A stretch of DNA of 64,000 bases from Chaunax sp. Z400 (GCA_037577475.1 CM075203.1:4977501-5041500); one strand, 5' to 3'. Counted from the first letter of the stretch, positions 1 to 13,250 are shown. Notes: generated by a model not told the origin, from the sequence alone. Made by a program: numbers and translations.

Positions 1-2640
1 ACACTTGCATGTTCACACGCAAGCATGTGTATTTGCATCACATGTGCAGTCCCACTTTCGCTGCACAACGCTTGTCTATCTATGTCCCATGTCCCATGAT
101 GTCCCATTAAAGTTGACCCTGAACCGAGGTATACTTCTTCACCCAGTGGACCCATTAATCCCTGAGGATGTCTGGAGGTCAGTTAGGAGCATGATCCCGG
201 GCCACTTGGGATCTAACTTTTCATGAAGCGCTGTTTGAGGGGGTCAAAGTGGACAAAGCATTTTTTTTTTTATTTACCCGAACCACACTACCCTTCATTT
301 ATCATATGAATCAGAATATGACAAATGAAGGAAGCGACAGAGCCAACATGTTCTAATAATCACCATACCAACCCATTTCCAATGTCAAGACCAGGCCAAG
401 GTCATCACCACATATACCTGACCCCTGACCCAGTGGGCGTCCATCACGCTCAGGAAATAAAGCAAAGATTGTCAGCTGATGTACTCCAGGACTAAATCAA
501 CTTCAGCTCCTGCCATACATCAAAATCACTTCCACCGACATGCATCGACACCGAGGCCCTAATCACTTTATCAGCAAAGAAAGAGCAGTGAGGACGAGTC
601 GGTGCGCTGGTCGCGGCCCAATCAGATGGATTGTGGTGGCTTTGTGGAACATTTAGTGCACTGGTGTGGAAAGGTGCCCCTCGGTCTTTGAATACGGCTG
701 GACAACTTGAAACACAAGGCAGTCAAAGCATGTGCCTACGCCATATTTTTCACAACAATGACAGGAATCTCTCAGCTTGATATGGAGCAATAAGTATTCA
801 CACCATACACATGCACAAAAGCACACAGAAGTGGTTTCAAAGACAGTTCCAGGGCCGGCATAAAGCAGAGCGAACAAGGCTGCTTTTACTCTCTGCAGAC
901 AGAAACAGACAGAAAGCTCTCGTGAGGTCCAGTAATGCTTGATACCGGTCAGACGGATGGCAGTAAAAGCTCCCCGAATGCTGCGGATGAAGCCTCGTAA
1001 ATTCCCCAGGCAATAACTGGGCCTCATATGAGAATGGAATACTCAGCAGCCAAGTTATTTGGAGCCGTGTTGTATTTTAAAAAGTGACAGCCCCATTCAC
1101 CGGGTGTTATGTAGATACTTTTTTTTTACGATCTCTCCATTCCACTCGGCTACACTCACGCATAAACGCGCACACCTACACACACACATACACACCACCA
1201 GCAAGTGCTTTTTTTTTTACACATATACTGTGTATACACGCATGCATATAGCATGGATTTAAAAATATGGGCTATAACATTAAGCAACCACAGCATTGGA
1301 CTGTGTGGTCTTAAACTGATGGCTACCAGCTCTAAATTGGAGCAGGAGCAGACACGTATGAGTCAGAGATAAACCTGGAACAGGTTAATAGATCTAACTC
1401 CACTCAGTGTGTATCTCATCTGCATGGACCAGAATAAGGCCACACAGCATTACCATATAATTTAGCGCTTTGTCAAGCAGCTCTCCTCACTTGAGCCTCT
1501 CTGGCCTTGTTTCAGCTGTTTTCTGTAGTAACACTTCTATATAACTGAGCAAGGTAATCTAAGAGAAAAGGCCTAAAAGAAAACATTCCAGCAAATTTTA
1601 AAGAGTGAAAATAACATCATGCATTGTGTTTCTGATTGCTTTGTTTCAATGCCATGCAGAGCCTCTGCTGCCACTACCTGGACAGTGTGTGCGAGAGCAC
1701 CAAACGTCTTTATGAGAGACGCATCTGTGTCAGCAGCACAAAGAGAGCATGACTTAGAAGTCTTAAAGGACACCCTCAGACGAAAATGATTTATTTACCG
1801 CTCTGACACAACCTCTAAATTATATGATATCACTCTCCCTTTGAGTAATTGAGCTGAACCAAAAAAAGGCCTTAAAAGAAAAAAATCCCTTTGTCTTTAG
1901 AAACACAGAGATTCTGACCTAAAGGCTAATAAAACTGTGATTAGTAAACCTAATTAGTCAGCTACTTTCCCAGCTTTTGCATGTCCTGAAATTACCATTC
2001 ATGTACATTGAATAGAGACAGGGTGATTAATAGAACAAAGACAAACGCTGTAATCTCCTCTCAATGGAGTGTCTGCCCTAGCCCATCAGGAGATAGCGGG
2101 CCGTGCTGATAGCGAGGGGTTCTGTCGGTGCTGGTAAGTGCCCATGTAGCTGGGAAAGCTGTGGAATCCCGGGACAAAGGAGCAGAGCTGAGGGGAAGAT
2201 AAGACAGGACACAGTGGCATGAATATCCACTGCAAAGGACATACCGCATTATGCATGCATGGCAACAGAACAAAGAGAAATGATACATTATAGTGTAGAT
2301 GCATATAGTACACAAGCACCACACATCCAAAAGACTATCACATTAAAATGCAAATCTATGAAGTCCACCAATATATTTTATATTACCCCATCAAGAAAGT
2401 GCCATTTTACTGCTGCAGCAAAAACACTATTCACCAGTTTATTATTGTCTTCTTGCAATGGGAACAGCTCAGAAGGTGCTTTGAATAAGTGAGAAACTGC
2501 CATTTATCCGAGTGAGTAAATGAATAAAACGCCTTTGTGACAATATAGATGAGGATTTAGGCCTTGAACACACCATAATAGAGTGTAGAGGTGTAATTTA
2601 AAAACGGTTATTTAATATCAGTGAGCTAAAATGTGTATTT
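1..2640. other. Non-coding, nothing recognised
   Basis: No reading frame here exceeds 124 codons and none has a recognisable domain. The DNA is mixed AT-rich sequence with short T and A runs and scattered CA-rich patches around 1165-1200. I see no splice-bounded exon, RNA gene or identifiable transposon. Confidence 0.6.
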
Positions 2641-2651
2641 AAAGACCTCTC

Positions 2652-2654
<3 letters not shown>

Positions 2655-2690
<36 letters not shown>
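2655..2690. repeat. (AC)n microsatellite
   Basis: Eighteen uninterrupted AC units, a dinucleotide repeat type very common in fish genomes. It lies just upstream of the MITE fragment that starts near 2712. Confidence 0.97.
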
Positions 2691-2695
<5 letters not shown>

Positions 2696-2711
2696 ACAAT
2701 GCACAAACACA

Positions 2712-2925
2712 TAAGCCCTATTTCCACTGTAGTACCGGGTCTACTCGACTAGACTCTACTCACCTTTTTTGGTTTCAAGCGGTTCCAAGCGAGCCGAGCA
2801 GGTACTGAAAGGTCAAGTGAAACATTACAGACCACTGATTGGTCGATGCCCAGCACGCAGGGAATATCCTGCACTGCACAAATCAATGACCGCCACACTC
2901 AAACAGTGAAGCTACTTTAGCCACC
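2712..2925. mobile_element. MITE-like fragment, copy 1
   Basis: The start reads as a 'tttccactgtagtaccggg' terminus followed by CGACT-rich sequence, a pattern I associate with non-autonomous DNA transposons of fish. The core at 2791-2907 recurs at 44560-44677 with about 87% identity by hand count, and that is the direct proof that this is an interspersed repeat. The second copy ends with mirrored GAGTCGAGTCGAG sequence. The opposite terminus of this copy is not visible, so it is truncated or has diverged beyond about 2925. The superfamily is uncertain, and no transposase is encoded. Confidence 0.7.
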
Positions 2926-3600
2926 GTAATTTTTAGGGCTGGTGCAGGCAGATGATAACGTTAGTTAGTAATATACACAGAAGAATAGATTCACTCAGGG
3001 AGTCCAAAATGAATGAATGTCACACAACCACATTTCAATGAAAGCTTGTATTACAATAATATTTTTTAAACATAAAAAACAAACAATCTCAACAAATATA
3101 TAGGCCTTTCAAACATATGTTTAGTTCAGTCCAAGATTCTTGAGTTGAAGGTCCTTCCTCCAAGTGGGAAGATAAGGGGAAAAAAATGGAGGTCAGTTTG
3201 GGTATATCTACCACTCCTGGTGGAAGAAAGTTCAGTTTGGTTCAAGTACATCCAAGGTTCAAGGGGTAGCTCGCCATCCACTGTCCAGGAATGCAAAAAA
3301 AAAAAACCCTGACCTATAACAGGTCACAAAATAAACAATTAGCATCCAAAAATCAAGTTCTAGGTTCTTATTTGTACAACAAGTTCTCATTCATAATTCT
3401 CAAGAGTTTAGCTTCAAGCAGATAGCATTTGTTTTCAATGCTAAACACTTAAAAATCATTTAACATTTTTCTTTGCATGAAAAACACAAAACAAAATGCA
3501 TCCAAATAAAAAATAAAGACCCATAAAAAGGTTAAAGTCATTTAACAACTGTACTGATTTATTTAAGGGAGACTCTATCGCTACCTTTAATCAGCAGTTT
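2926..3600. other. AT-rich non-coding, nothing recognised
   Basis: This stretch has an A12 run near 3295-3306 and no open frame of note. It could be the interior of a larger element that includes the flanking MITE and the promoter-like patch, but I see no matching second terminus. Confidence 0.5.
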
Positions 3601-3634
3601 TCCTTATGGGCTTTTGCATTGGTTGGCTAGCGGA

Positions 3635-3671
3635 AGTAGCGCTAACACGTTAGCCTTAGTAGCGCTAACAC
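3635..3671. repeat. Short direct repeat AGTAGCGCTAACAC
   Basis: The 14-mer occurs at 3635-3648 and again at 3658-3671, separated by nine bases. It is an exact local duplication with no known function. Confidence 0.85.
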
Positions 3672-3751
3672 ATTTAACAAGTTTCAACATTCAAAATAAG
3701 CGTGAGCTGTTAATTAATGAACACACACTATATAATTTTAAATCTGACTCA

Positions 3752-3895
3752 CCGCTGAGAGTAGGAAGTCAAATTAAGTTAAAAAACAACAACACTTCAT
3801 TGTGATCGCTACGCATTCAGCTGCAGCACAAAACACATCCAACAGACAGGGCGCAGAAAGAGGACGTGAACCCGTCCTGACCCGGATATATATAA
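3752..3895 (-). promoter_or_regulatory. Promoter-like patch with TATA and splice donor
   Basis: Read on the minus strand, a TTATATATAT box (3895-3886) is followed by GC-richer sequence. About 135 bases further on there is a good splice-donor match, CTCAGCG then GTGAGTC, with the GT at 3752-3751. A start about 30 bases after the TATA box would give a first exon of roughly 105-110 bases without a clear coding frame. This could be the promoter of a long non-coding RNA, an LTR-type promoter or chance. No downstream acceptor or exon was identified. Confidence 0.2.
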
Positions 3896-3959
3896 GAAAC
3901 CAGGATCGGATGGTTAAATAACGATTAATAAATAAATACAGTTTCTTTTTTAAACATGG

Positions 3960-4570
3960 GTTACATATTCATATCTCAGACAGGCCTTCAAGCAACTAAT
4001 TATAATAGAAGACCAGTGTATCTTATAAGTTTATGGGCTATACTCAGCAGGAATAATCACAGTGTATGTAGCCTACTCCTTATTCATTTTTTAAATACAA
4101 AAGCTACAATGTTTAATGGAGTACAATTGAAGAAACACTTTTCCCCCCCTGAATTGACTCAATGCAAAATGCTAAGGAAATTCCAACAAGCATGGTTACA
4201 GTGATGTCACATTTCCGGTGCTGTGTATGACATCACATATATATATTTTGTCGAGGTTTGGTTTAGGCAGCTTAGCAGTCAGTTAGAAATAAATTTCAAG
4301 ATCATGCTAATCAAAACAGGAAAAATGACACTATATCAAGATTGAAATTAAGCGAGGTGTTGAAATGGAAAACTGGTAACTTTCATAATGATTTTATGGG
4401 CAAAAGATACATTGTTCATTATTCCTGGTATTCATAATCTGTCAAAGACATCAAATAATAAAATGTGTCTTTGTACCAGTAATTGTAATAGCAAAAAATT
4501 TAGGGATGCATAACAAAATGTGATATCCTATTTGCAGAATATTCGAGTCATTCTTTGTTTTTGAACCAAG
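3960..4570. other. Non-coding, nothing recognised
   Basis: AT-rich sequence with a pair of TGATGTCAC / TGACATCAC motifs at about 4202-4237 that resemble CRE half-sites in inverted order. Nothing else is identifiable. Confidence 0.5.
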
Positions 4571-4577
4571 GCCTTTC

Positions 4578-4960
4578 ACTGTCAACCTCTACTCGCCCTT
4601 TTTCTGATGGCTCCTTCCTATGTAACTGACCGAGATCGACAAAAAAGTCTCCTGGAGCAAGGCCATCAAACAAACAGGAAGTCGTCCATTTGGATTTTTG
4701 TGGACATTTTTTGCCATTTCGGTGTGAGGGCCCGTTCAACGCTGCTTGCAGCTTTAATATTTATTGTGGCTGCTATACTGAGGAGGTGCAGACGTTCCTG
4801 TCTAAAGGTCCATCGTCAAAGACGGATACGGAGAGGGACGGAGTCCTCCATACGTCCATCCATAAGCCGGTACTACACGGTGGAAATGTGGCCATAGGTC
4901 CCAGTCCGATATCTGTTTCGCGAGTTTCATTTTCCTTTAAAACAGCTTACAGTCGGTCAT
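4578..4960. repeat. Possible interspersed repeat, copy 1
   Basis: The piece around 4805-4865 shares the 13-mer AAAGACGGATACG (4818-4830) and surrounding GGTCCA, ACGGA and CCATACGTCC-like sequence with 50303-50400. The similarity suggests two diverged copies of one family. The boundaries are guesses, and the two short open frames here (about 96 codons each) look non-coding. Confidence 0.35.
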
Positions 4961-5128
4961 TTGTCACAAAGACATGTTGATGGGCCACAGTCAGATGTCT
5001 GCATGTATATGTGTGTGCATAGTCTGAATGGTTTGTGTAACCCCCTGTTGGCCTGACCCTCAGAACCTGCATAAAATCCCTCACCCTTCCCTAGAAAAAC
5101 TGTTGCACTTGCAGTTCAGTGCTGTAAA

Positions 5129-5129
<1 letters not shown>

Positions 5130-5198
<69 letters not shown>
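5130..5198. repeat. (CA)n microsatellite, 69 bp
   Basis: An uninterrupted CA tract of about 34 units. It accounts for the poly-Thr/His run of a 147-codon plus-strand frame here, which is therefore not a gene. Confidence 0.97.
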
Positions 5199-5201
<3 letters not shown>

Positions 5202-5288
5202 TGGATAATGTTCACACTGTCACCACTCACACAAGCTTTGCTGTATCACCATGCAGCATTGGGAATTTTGAGGACACCCCCCGCCTCA

Positions 5289-5307
5289 ACACACACACAC
5301 ACACACA
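5289..5307. repeat. Short (AC)n tract
   Basis: About nine AC units, 90 bases beyond the longer CA tract. The two may share an origin by slippage and interruption. Confidence 0.9.
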
Positions 5308-5309
5308 TG

Positions 5310-8300
5310 CCTGCACGGACACACTTCTACACACCACTCGGCCCCTTTATGCTTTCTCGCTTTCTCCTTCCATTTCTCCCCCTAACAATCAAAGGCCATA
5401 TGGCAAACATATTCCTACGGTTCATTGGCTTTTATGCCTGTTGTTTAAAGAATGGGCCGTGGCGTGGTTGAGGGGTGTTCCAGAGGGGGGGCTGTTTGAA
5501 GGGCAAAATAATATAGAAGACCCTCAGTCCATTAGAGGGCCGTTATTTCTATTAGTCCAGTCATTTGGCTCTCTGGGACCATTGAACCGACCCTGGTTAA
5601 TTAGGAAAGAAAAACACAACATAATGTGTTCTAAAGCAGACTAGATTGTTCACTGCCTGCTGAGTCCTTCTGCACCTCTGCACTTACTCCATGGGCATCG
5701 GTCCTTTTATGCATGATTTGATCATTTCACTGGAGCTAATTGCGCTTCACTGGGAGATTCAGCAGTCTTTTCAAATTGACCAATAGGCCAAACGAAAAGT
5801 GATTACATTCTCCCGAAAGTGTCTTAATCGTACATGAAAGTGACTTTGGGATCCTCTATAGTGCTTGCATAAATGTAATTTAGTCTACAGTTAATGAGCA
5901 ACGTTATTTGGGAAGAGTGCACTGGAAAGCCAAAACAGACTGGAGGTGCTAACATGAGGATATTTGCAGCGATGGTTTCCAACACTGGCTGGGAGCAATA
6001 ATTCAGCAACATTTAGAAACCTCAACTTGCCACTTAATGCTTTCCACTGATCCAGAACAGAACCTCTGGTGACAACCCACAGAGTAACGTGTCAACTTTC
6101 TCAAAAACGAGCTGCCACAACATTAGAGGAAAACTAAACACAATAATTAGGAACTCAATCTTCAAGGCACTTCATGCCTGTTAGACCATTCTGCAAGGTG
6201 GAGTTTAGGGTTTACCCTCTCTCCTTTCTTCCCGTAGTGCCTTTTTAGAGCGTGCTGTAAGTCACTTGGACAGCGTCCTGCACCCGACTGTTGACCTGCA
6301 TCTGGACAGCATCTGAGGTCACTGAAGTCACCCTGACAAGTGCTAAACCATCTGGAAACTTCCTCCTTAACTCTGAGGGGTCACTGAGAGGAGGGGTGAT
6401 GGAGGGGACTGCAACAATGGAGGAATGAATGAAAGAAGGGGGTGATTTAAAAAGGAAGAAATAAGACTTGAGCGTATAGAGGGGTAAGTGATTAGCCGAG
6501 AAACCATATGTTTTGGAGACTGATTTTTAACTGTTGATTTTCATTAAACAGCATATTCAGCAGTACTCCCTGACTAACCACTCATCATTAAGCTCTTTAA
6601 AAATGCAAGGCCCTCAATTGAGAAACCCTCCACTGTTATAGTCTATTAAGTACTTTTGGAAAATGGAAATGATTAGATGTTAACAGTTAGTGTTCCCTTG
6701 GGGTAATCATTGCAAAAACACCCTCTCTTCCTCTTGAATTTTCTCCTAATTCGACTATCTCGGAGCTGTTGAAAGGGTCTTTCGTTATTCAGATATGCAA
6801 ACAGCTTCTGCTGAAGGGTTAGGAGTCAAGAGAAACATTCCACAGCAAATGGAAAACAAGTGTCCTCAAAAGACTACGATACTGGCTCAGCTAACGAACC
6901 CAATGTAAGAGAAAAAAAGGGGATAACATCACACTGACAAAAGGAGGAGAGCAGTGAAGAGGGAGCTCGGTGCCCTGGACTACTTGAAGTACTTGAAAGA
7001 GTTCTCCGTGGAGCCCTGGGGTGGACTCTCTGCTCTCAGGATGAAGGATCCTGCTACAGAAGTAAACACGGCTCCGCGAAATCCCTCAGGATGGATGCAG
7101 GGATGAAAGGGGGGCTGGTTTATCAAGTGACGAGGAAGTTTGACAGTGTTATATGAGGATAGAGGGGGTAGTGAAGGACATTTGAAGGAGTGATGATTGA
7201 TAACAGATGATAGATTTGTTTGGTCTCAGGTGCAGGCTACAGGACACACCAGAATGCTGTATAGAGCTAATTGCACCAAGGGAGGTGCAGTTTTTTTTAA
7301 TCCAATGGCCGCTGCATCTCCCAGTCTTATAATTAAAGAAATCATTAGGATCCAGACAGACAATAAGATGGCATCAGACACCACATATTATCTCATTGCT
7401 CAACGTCAGGGGGTTAAATTACACGTAGAAATGGAAAACGGAAGCAGATGAAGAGCACTTGACATACATTAGTTTTTGAACTCTTTTGTCCATCTCCGTT
7501 TTTAACATAGAGCATAAATGGGCCTTTAATGAGCATCCTTACTCGCACAGACAGGGTCCATGAGGCTACTATTGTATTACAAGCTGTACAGCTCTCTGGG
7601 CCTCCACTGCTTACAGGGAAGGAAATATGTAGCAGCCATTCCTTCTCAGGAAACTGGACAGAGGCAGGAAATCCAAGTGGTACCATATGTGATATATTGC
7701 TTGTGTAATAGTTCAAACACCACCTCTACCACCGTCTGTGTTCTGACTTACTTGAATAACAACTTTTTTTTTTTAAATCGTGGCTGTCTTTGTATTTTCA
7801 CATAGGATTAAAAAGCAATGGTTCCTTTTATAAAAATAAAAAAAGACATGTAGAATAAGGGAGTTATGTGGTAAATCTTCTATGAAGGTGTCTTTTAACT
7901 TTTATCACTGGATATCATTACCGACACAATGAGGGATTGTTGAGGCAGCTCATGTTCTTCAGTTGTATGCAATCAATACAAGCTTTTGGTTCATTCACTT
8001 TTGAGCTAATAGTAAATGCAAAGCGGACCCTGGGAAGTGCTTCTCATTAACAGAAAGTAGCTTTTAATGATGTCTCGTCTCATTTAGACGGATGATAAGA
8101 ATTGATCCTTCTGCTGCCCATTGACCGCCTACCGTTTGACCTTTGGAACCCGACTTACAGTGGTTAAACTGTAAGCCTGTCAGGCAGTTTTATATCAGGT
8201 CATGCGCTCTGCATCTGTCACTGTATGGGCCCACACATGAAGATGGTGAAGGTGGAAAATGAGTAGGGAAGAAATGAGCGATGATTATGCGAAAGCCAAA

Positions 8301-9150
8301 GAAGGGGGGAGGTCAGCGATGAGGCTAACGGCCGATGATGAGGGTGAAGTGATGCTGAAGATGTTGCTGATGTTGCACTGTTTGCCCTTCCTCTACCCTG
8401 GGGCAGTGTCTCCCAGCTGATCCCTTTGGGCCTATCCATGCCCTCCTAGACGCTGTTCGATCCTCCCCGATGACCCACCATAGCCTGCAGGCGGTAGTGG
8501 CAAATGACTGACACCTTCTTGTCTGTGTTCAGGGACACCGTAAAGGGGCTCTGTGGTCATTATAGAAGACCAGGGGCACCGCAGGGGAAACCCCAAATGA
8601 CCTCGCCTCTGCGCCCTCTGCTCATCTCTTTATATGCTAATGATTCTATGAAGCTGTCTAATGTGCTGATTTGTAATAGCTTGGGTAATCAGTGGGGAGC
8701 TCCTTGGTTGCCACTCAGCAGGAGCACCCTGGTACCAGAGTGAGTTCTAAAGGCGGCAGGTGGACAGCAGGGCTGTTCCTGTCCTGTCACCTCATTTCCT
8801 TCATCCGACTGTGGGCACCAGCTGTGTCCAACTTCCACATGTCACGACCTCAAGATGAGAGAGTTCACTTTACCTCCTTTAAAAACACCATTGTCTGGTG
8901 TTGAACGAGGACAAATTTGTTGTACAACGTAGAACTTAAATATTCAGAGGAGAGCATGCAGCAGGTCTGAATTGACTTACTCCGAAGCTGATTGAGATAA
9001 AATTTAATTAAAAACTGTATTAAAAATTAGTCACTTCACTATAACCCTATTGAGATCTCTGTCAAATTGCCAAGGATAAAGTACATACAATAATAAAGGT
9101 AAACCACTGCTAATAAGCAACATTAAAAAGCTAGTAAGTTTAAAATAGGG
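5310..9150. other. Non-coding; possible conserved element near 6.5-6.7 kb
   Basis: No frame exceeds 100 codons. The patch at about 6520-6690 is AT-rich but not low-complexity and carries TCATTAAA, CTCATCATTAAGC and CTCAATTGAG motifs of the kind seen in developmental enhancers, although conservation cannot be judged without alignment. No transposon was recognised. Confidence 0.5.
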
Positions 9151-9154
9151 CAAG

Positions 9155-9176
9155 GACACACACACACACACACACA
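9155..9176. repeat. (AC)n microsatellite, short
   Basis: About eleven AC units followed by AGACAAG. It is a simple repeat only. Confidence 0.93.
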
Positions 9177-9920
9177 GACAAGTACAAACAAGTCATTCAC
9201 AGTTGCTTCAAATGCACCATTGGAACCAAACTCTCTCTTCCCTGCTATTTTTAAACTTTGATATTTGAATAAATTTAAACACTTTGATCCTTCAAGCTCA
9301 GGAGCTTAATGCTATCTTCTGTCAACATGCATAAAATAGGGACTTTCAAGGGTAAGCAAGTTCTGTATGAAAGTGGGGGAAGGAAATATTTTCGCGATTG
9401 CAAGAAAATGGGAAATGTTTTAGAAATGAATGATTAATGATGGTTACAATAATAATGATAGCAATAAAAGCAAAGGGTAGCATAATAATAGCATGATAAT
9501 TTCTACACTCTTGAGTCAAAGCGAAGTAATTGTTTGATTGGGAATCAAGATGCATCTCATTCTTTCACACTCATATCTGCAGTTGCTCTGTTTTCATGCA
9601 TTTTCAGTGACGAGCTTGTGTGAGTTATTTAACCCATTCTACATTTTATCATTTTTTTAAAATTTAAAACAATATTGTGGTCATATCAAAGCGCTGCATA
9701 CACTTATAATTGTAATTTTTAAGAGTTATTAAGAGTAATCACATGTCAAATGCTAACTGCACTTTATTTCTTTAGCGAAATCCAGTAAATCACTTAGGGA
9801 CATTTTGATGCTAATGCAAGTATAGCAGAATGAAAGAGGTTATCCCCCACTTTGAAGGGCCAGAAGTGCCCTAATCCACTACAATCGCCTCAAAATGAAC
9901 CAACTTTCCACTGGAGACAG

Positions 9921-10020
9921 TGGCTCAACAATGAGACTCGGCTTCCTTTCAAAGTGCCATCAAATCAGTCATTTTGTCATTAATGAGCTGTAGTAAAACA
10001 CATTGTCTTTGCCAGTGGGA
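9921..10020. promoter_or_regulatory. Candidate conserved non-coding element
   Basis: A dense run of homeodomain-type and Sox-like motifs (GTCATTAATGAGC, CATTGTCTTTG) in complex, non-repetitive sequence. The composition resembles vertebrate developmental enhancers. Only cross-species alignment could establish this, so the call is weak. Confidence 0.2.
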
Positions 10021-10118
10021 ATGAGGAGTAGCGGGGTGAGGGGAGGAGAAATTCTCATTCACAGGAAACTTTCACTGTAAAGAACTCTCTTCACAACAGA
10101 TTCCTTCCTCCTCCTTCG

Positions 10119-10144
10119 TCTCCTCCTCCTCCTCCTCCTCCTCC
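10119..10144. repeat. (TCC)n trinucleotide repeat
   Basis: About eight TCC units inside a longer pyrimidine-rich stretch (about 10100-10155). Confidence 0.93.
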
Positions 10145-10748
10145 CTCTCTCCAGGTCTGTGCTCGCACTGCTACCGAAGCACCAATTAGGCCATGCAGCA
10201 CGGTGAAAAGGGAAATAATTGGTTGCTTGTGTTTGCCTATCAAAGGATGAGACACTGGACCTGCTGATGACTAGCCAGTGAGTTCTTTTCAGGACAGACA
10301 GAATGGCAGAAGGGGTAGAGAGACAATACCATTAGGCATCATCTCCCATCAAGGCTTATACACAGCCCTTTGCCCGCTAAATTGCCAGTAAAAGAAGATA
10401 ACGGCAGACTGATTGAGCCTAATGGACTAATTCTTTAACTCAAGTCATTTGCTGACAATTTTTCATTCTTTTTTTTCTTGACTTCTGTGCTCCTTGAGTG
10501 AGAAGGAAAGTGCTTTCATATGCAGTAAATCAGACATTGTGTGCCACATTTGCTTCTTTGCTACTAAAGCCCTCACTTGTTGAAAGTGATTGGTGCTTAA
10601 AGTCAACACAGCTATATAAACTTAAGTGTGCATACTTGTCAAATAAAAAAAAAGGTGGATTGTGTATGCTCGTCATCTTTATCTCAACCCAAAGATGGAC
10701 TAACATTAAGGGACTGAGCTTAGATTCTTATGCTAGTTGAATGGGTTT

Positions 10749-10812
10749 AGTACGGTGGCCAACAGGGGCAAACATGCTGCAACTTAAGAAAACACATGCA
10801 AATAGACAAAAG
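10749..10812. mobile_element. Possible DNA-transposon end
   Basis: The segment containing GGTGGCC and then GCAACTTAAGAAAACACATG followed by an AGACAAAAG motif resembles the terminus of an abundant fish repeat as I remember it. No second terminus or target duplication was located. Confidence 0.3.
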
Positions 10813-10819
10813 AAATTGA

Positions 10820-13245
10820 TGAATTGATGTTTTCTTATTTTATATTTTATTCCCAATCTTTGCCATTGTATATGAAACTAGCCTGTCGAAACACGTTTAA
10901 AACTCGGCATGGCCAGAGAACAGCACAAACACTTTGCATTTATTAAAAGCTATAAAGGTATATACCTGTGGACGTCTGGCGATGTCATTGCACTTCGGTT
11001 GATAGGAGCAGAACAAAATGAGCATCGTAAATTAGAAATAAAGCTCCTATAGGAGCCGTTCCTGCCATACAAAGGCGTATTTCTTTGGTCCTGATTGTGT
11101 TGGTTTTAGGTCCAGATGAGAAGATAATTTAAAATGTCCTCAGCTGATTGGACATCAGCCAAAAGGCTTTCAATTATTCAGTCCTACCTTTACCTAAAAT
11201 GTCTAACAACCCAAGCTCCCTCCTGTCACATATGATGCATATTTGCCAAATTAGGGCCCAATTAAAGTGTAATGGGCCTTGCAGTGTAAAATTTATTACC
11301 ATGCAGATTTGATTAAGTGCAGCAAAGGCTGCAGACTGATTGTTGGTTCTGAGGGTAAGCTTCAATAGCAGCCAGTGTTTTAAAGGGAAATAACAGGAGA
11401 GAATATGTGGAAAATTGCCAGTTGTGAAAAAAAAGCCAGCAACAGAAAGATACTCAAAAAGAGAAGCGATGTCAGCGCTGCCAAAAGAGTATTTTTAGTC
11501 TTGGCAGAGCACTTCAGGACAAATCTTCTTCATCATCACCTTAAAGCTAATTTATGCATACTTTTATGCCAGCCTTTGAAGAAAAATTGGACCAAGGGGA
11601 CTGTGATGGTGCAAAGCTAACGAGTAAGCATCCTGAAATTTGTTAAATCCCTGTGCTGACTTTCACCGGAGACAGAGAAACACATTGTGATCCACTATCA
11701 GAGTTCAGCTGTGTTTGCTGTCCATAGTGCACAGGTTAAAGATTGATGTCTGCCTTAATCCCCATCTCCTCCCACGCGCACACTCACTTTTTCTCCCTTT
11801 GTCCCTTCGACCCAAAGCAGAATCAAAGAGTGCATTGACCAGACCTGAAGCGCCAACACACCCCATTGCACACAAAAAAAAAACCTGATAGGTCCTTTCA
11901 AGCTTTGAGACGTAAACCCGAACTTTGAGGTCCTCATTGTCCTGGTGCACTTTGACAGGAGGCAACAATGGAAGCCCCATCTCCAGCTATAACACAAGCT
12001 CGGTAGAAGGGGCTGAAACTATTCAACTGATCATTAACCCTTCTGCCTGGCTCTGGAAGCCAGAGAAAGGGGTAGTTCCACCATAACAACCTGCCCCATA
12101 CACCTCGTACACCACCCTCCCAAGCAGACCAACTACCCTCCAGCGGTACAGCCTCCTTTTGTCCCATTGTGCCATGAGTGATGGATTCTGGAGGATGGGG
12201 AGAAAATGAGAGCTGCAGAGAGTTTCATAGGCTTGATTGGCAACTTTGGATATGCAAACTGTCAAGAGAGAAGGCAGGGATAACTACGGTACACCTAAAT
12301 GGGCTGATCCCAGGAGGAGAGAGGGCAAGGGGCACAGTGTCGACACATAATCATAATGATAAAGAAGGAAAGTCCCTGTAGAGAAACCTTATGTGCAGCT
12401 TGGCCTTTTCTCTGGTGGGTTAACTTGATCTCCTCTGAATGCTGATGTAGGATCATGCAGATATTTTGGGGTGGTGCAGAGAAGGCTGACAGTGTTTTAC
12501 AGAGACCTCTTTTAAAGTGCATGGGCATTATACATGCTAAATACCAAGCTGGACCCAGACGATCACCATAGCCTGCGGCAATCAATAAGTGAATGGAGAC
12601 CAGGTGGTGATGGCGCCATTCAGAAAGAAAGGAGGAGGACCCAGATTTTACCAAGCGGGGCAGGAGAGAATACAAAATGGAGGTTAAAACCGGGAGATCA
12701 TAAAAGCGATTGTGCACTCTTGCACACAATCAGCGGCAAAGCTTTGATTAAGCACAAGCTGAGATGGAGGAGGATCAATAGATGTGTGTAGGATCTTAAA
12801 GCCCTAAGGGTGGACATAAATACATGGACGACAAAAGCAACACTGACTGATGAGTATTGCTCTCAGGTCATGGTATCAACCAAAAACTAAAACTTAAAAC
12901 TTTTTATTTTTTGCAAATTTTCAGTACCAACATCATATACATATGGCGAAACGGGTTTGAAAGCATTTTATTATCAAATTAAATCCTCTTGAATCTGTAT
13001 CAAATCTTTTTAGGTTTAGTTTTTAAGAGTTGTGAGGGAGCTAAACATTTAGAAATTAAACCGGCAATAGACAAGTTTTTTTTTTTTGCTTTGGCGCATC
13101 ATTTAGTTGCTACTGAGGAAAACGGAAAGCAATCTAGTTGTCTTTGCCACAGTGGCACCAACAACGAAACTACGTTGTCAAGATCCATTAGACTACGATG
13201 TAATGCTTAGCTATATCTAATGTGCTTAAATGCACTGACCAGGAG
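10820..13245. other. Non-coding; candidate conserved patch at 11.18-11.35 kb
   Basis: The longest frame is 144 codons (12295-12729, minus) and has no family features. The patch at 11180-11345 is complex and rich in CAATTAAAG, TTATTACC and TTGATTAAG motifs and is a weak enhancer candidate. The A11 run near 11872-11882 is low complexity. Confidence 0.5.
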
Positions 13246-13250
13246 TAGCC

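Noticed and set aside
5028..5471. 147-codon frame with a Thr-His repeat domain
   Set aside because: The repeat is only the translated CA microsatellite.
6235..6290. GTGCTGTAAGTCACTTGGACAG-like text as a SINE tail
   Set aside because: Only a loose match to the usual fish SINE tail, with no AAATG-type ending.
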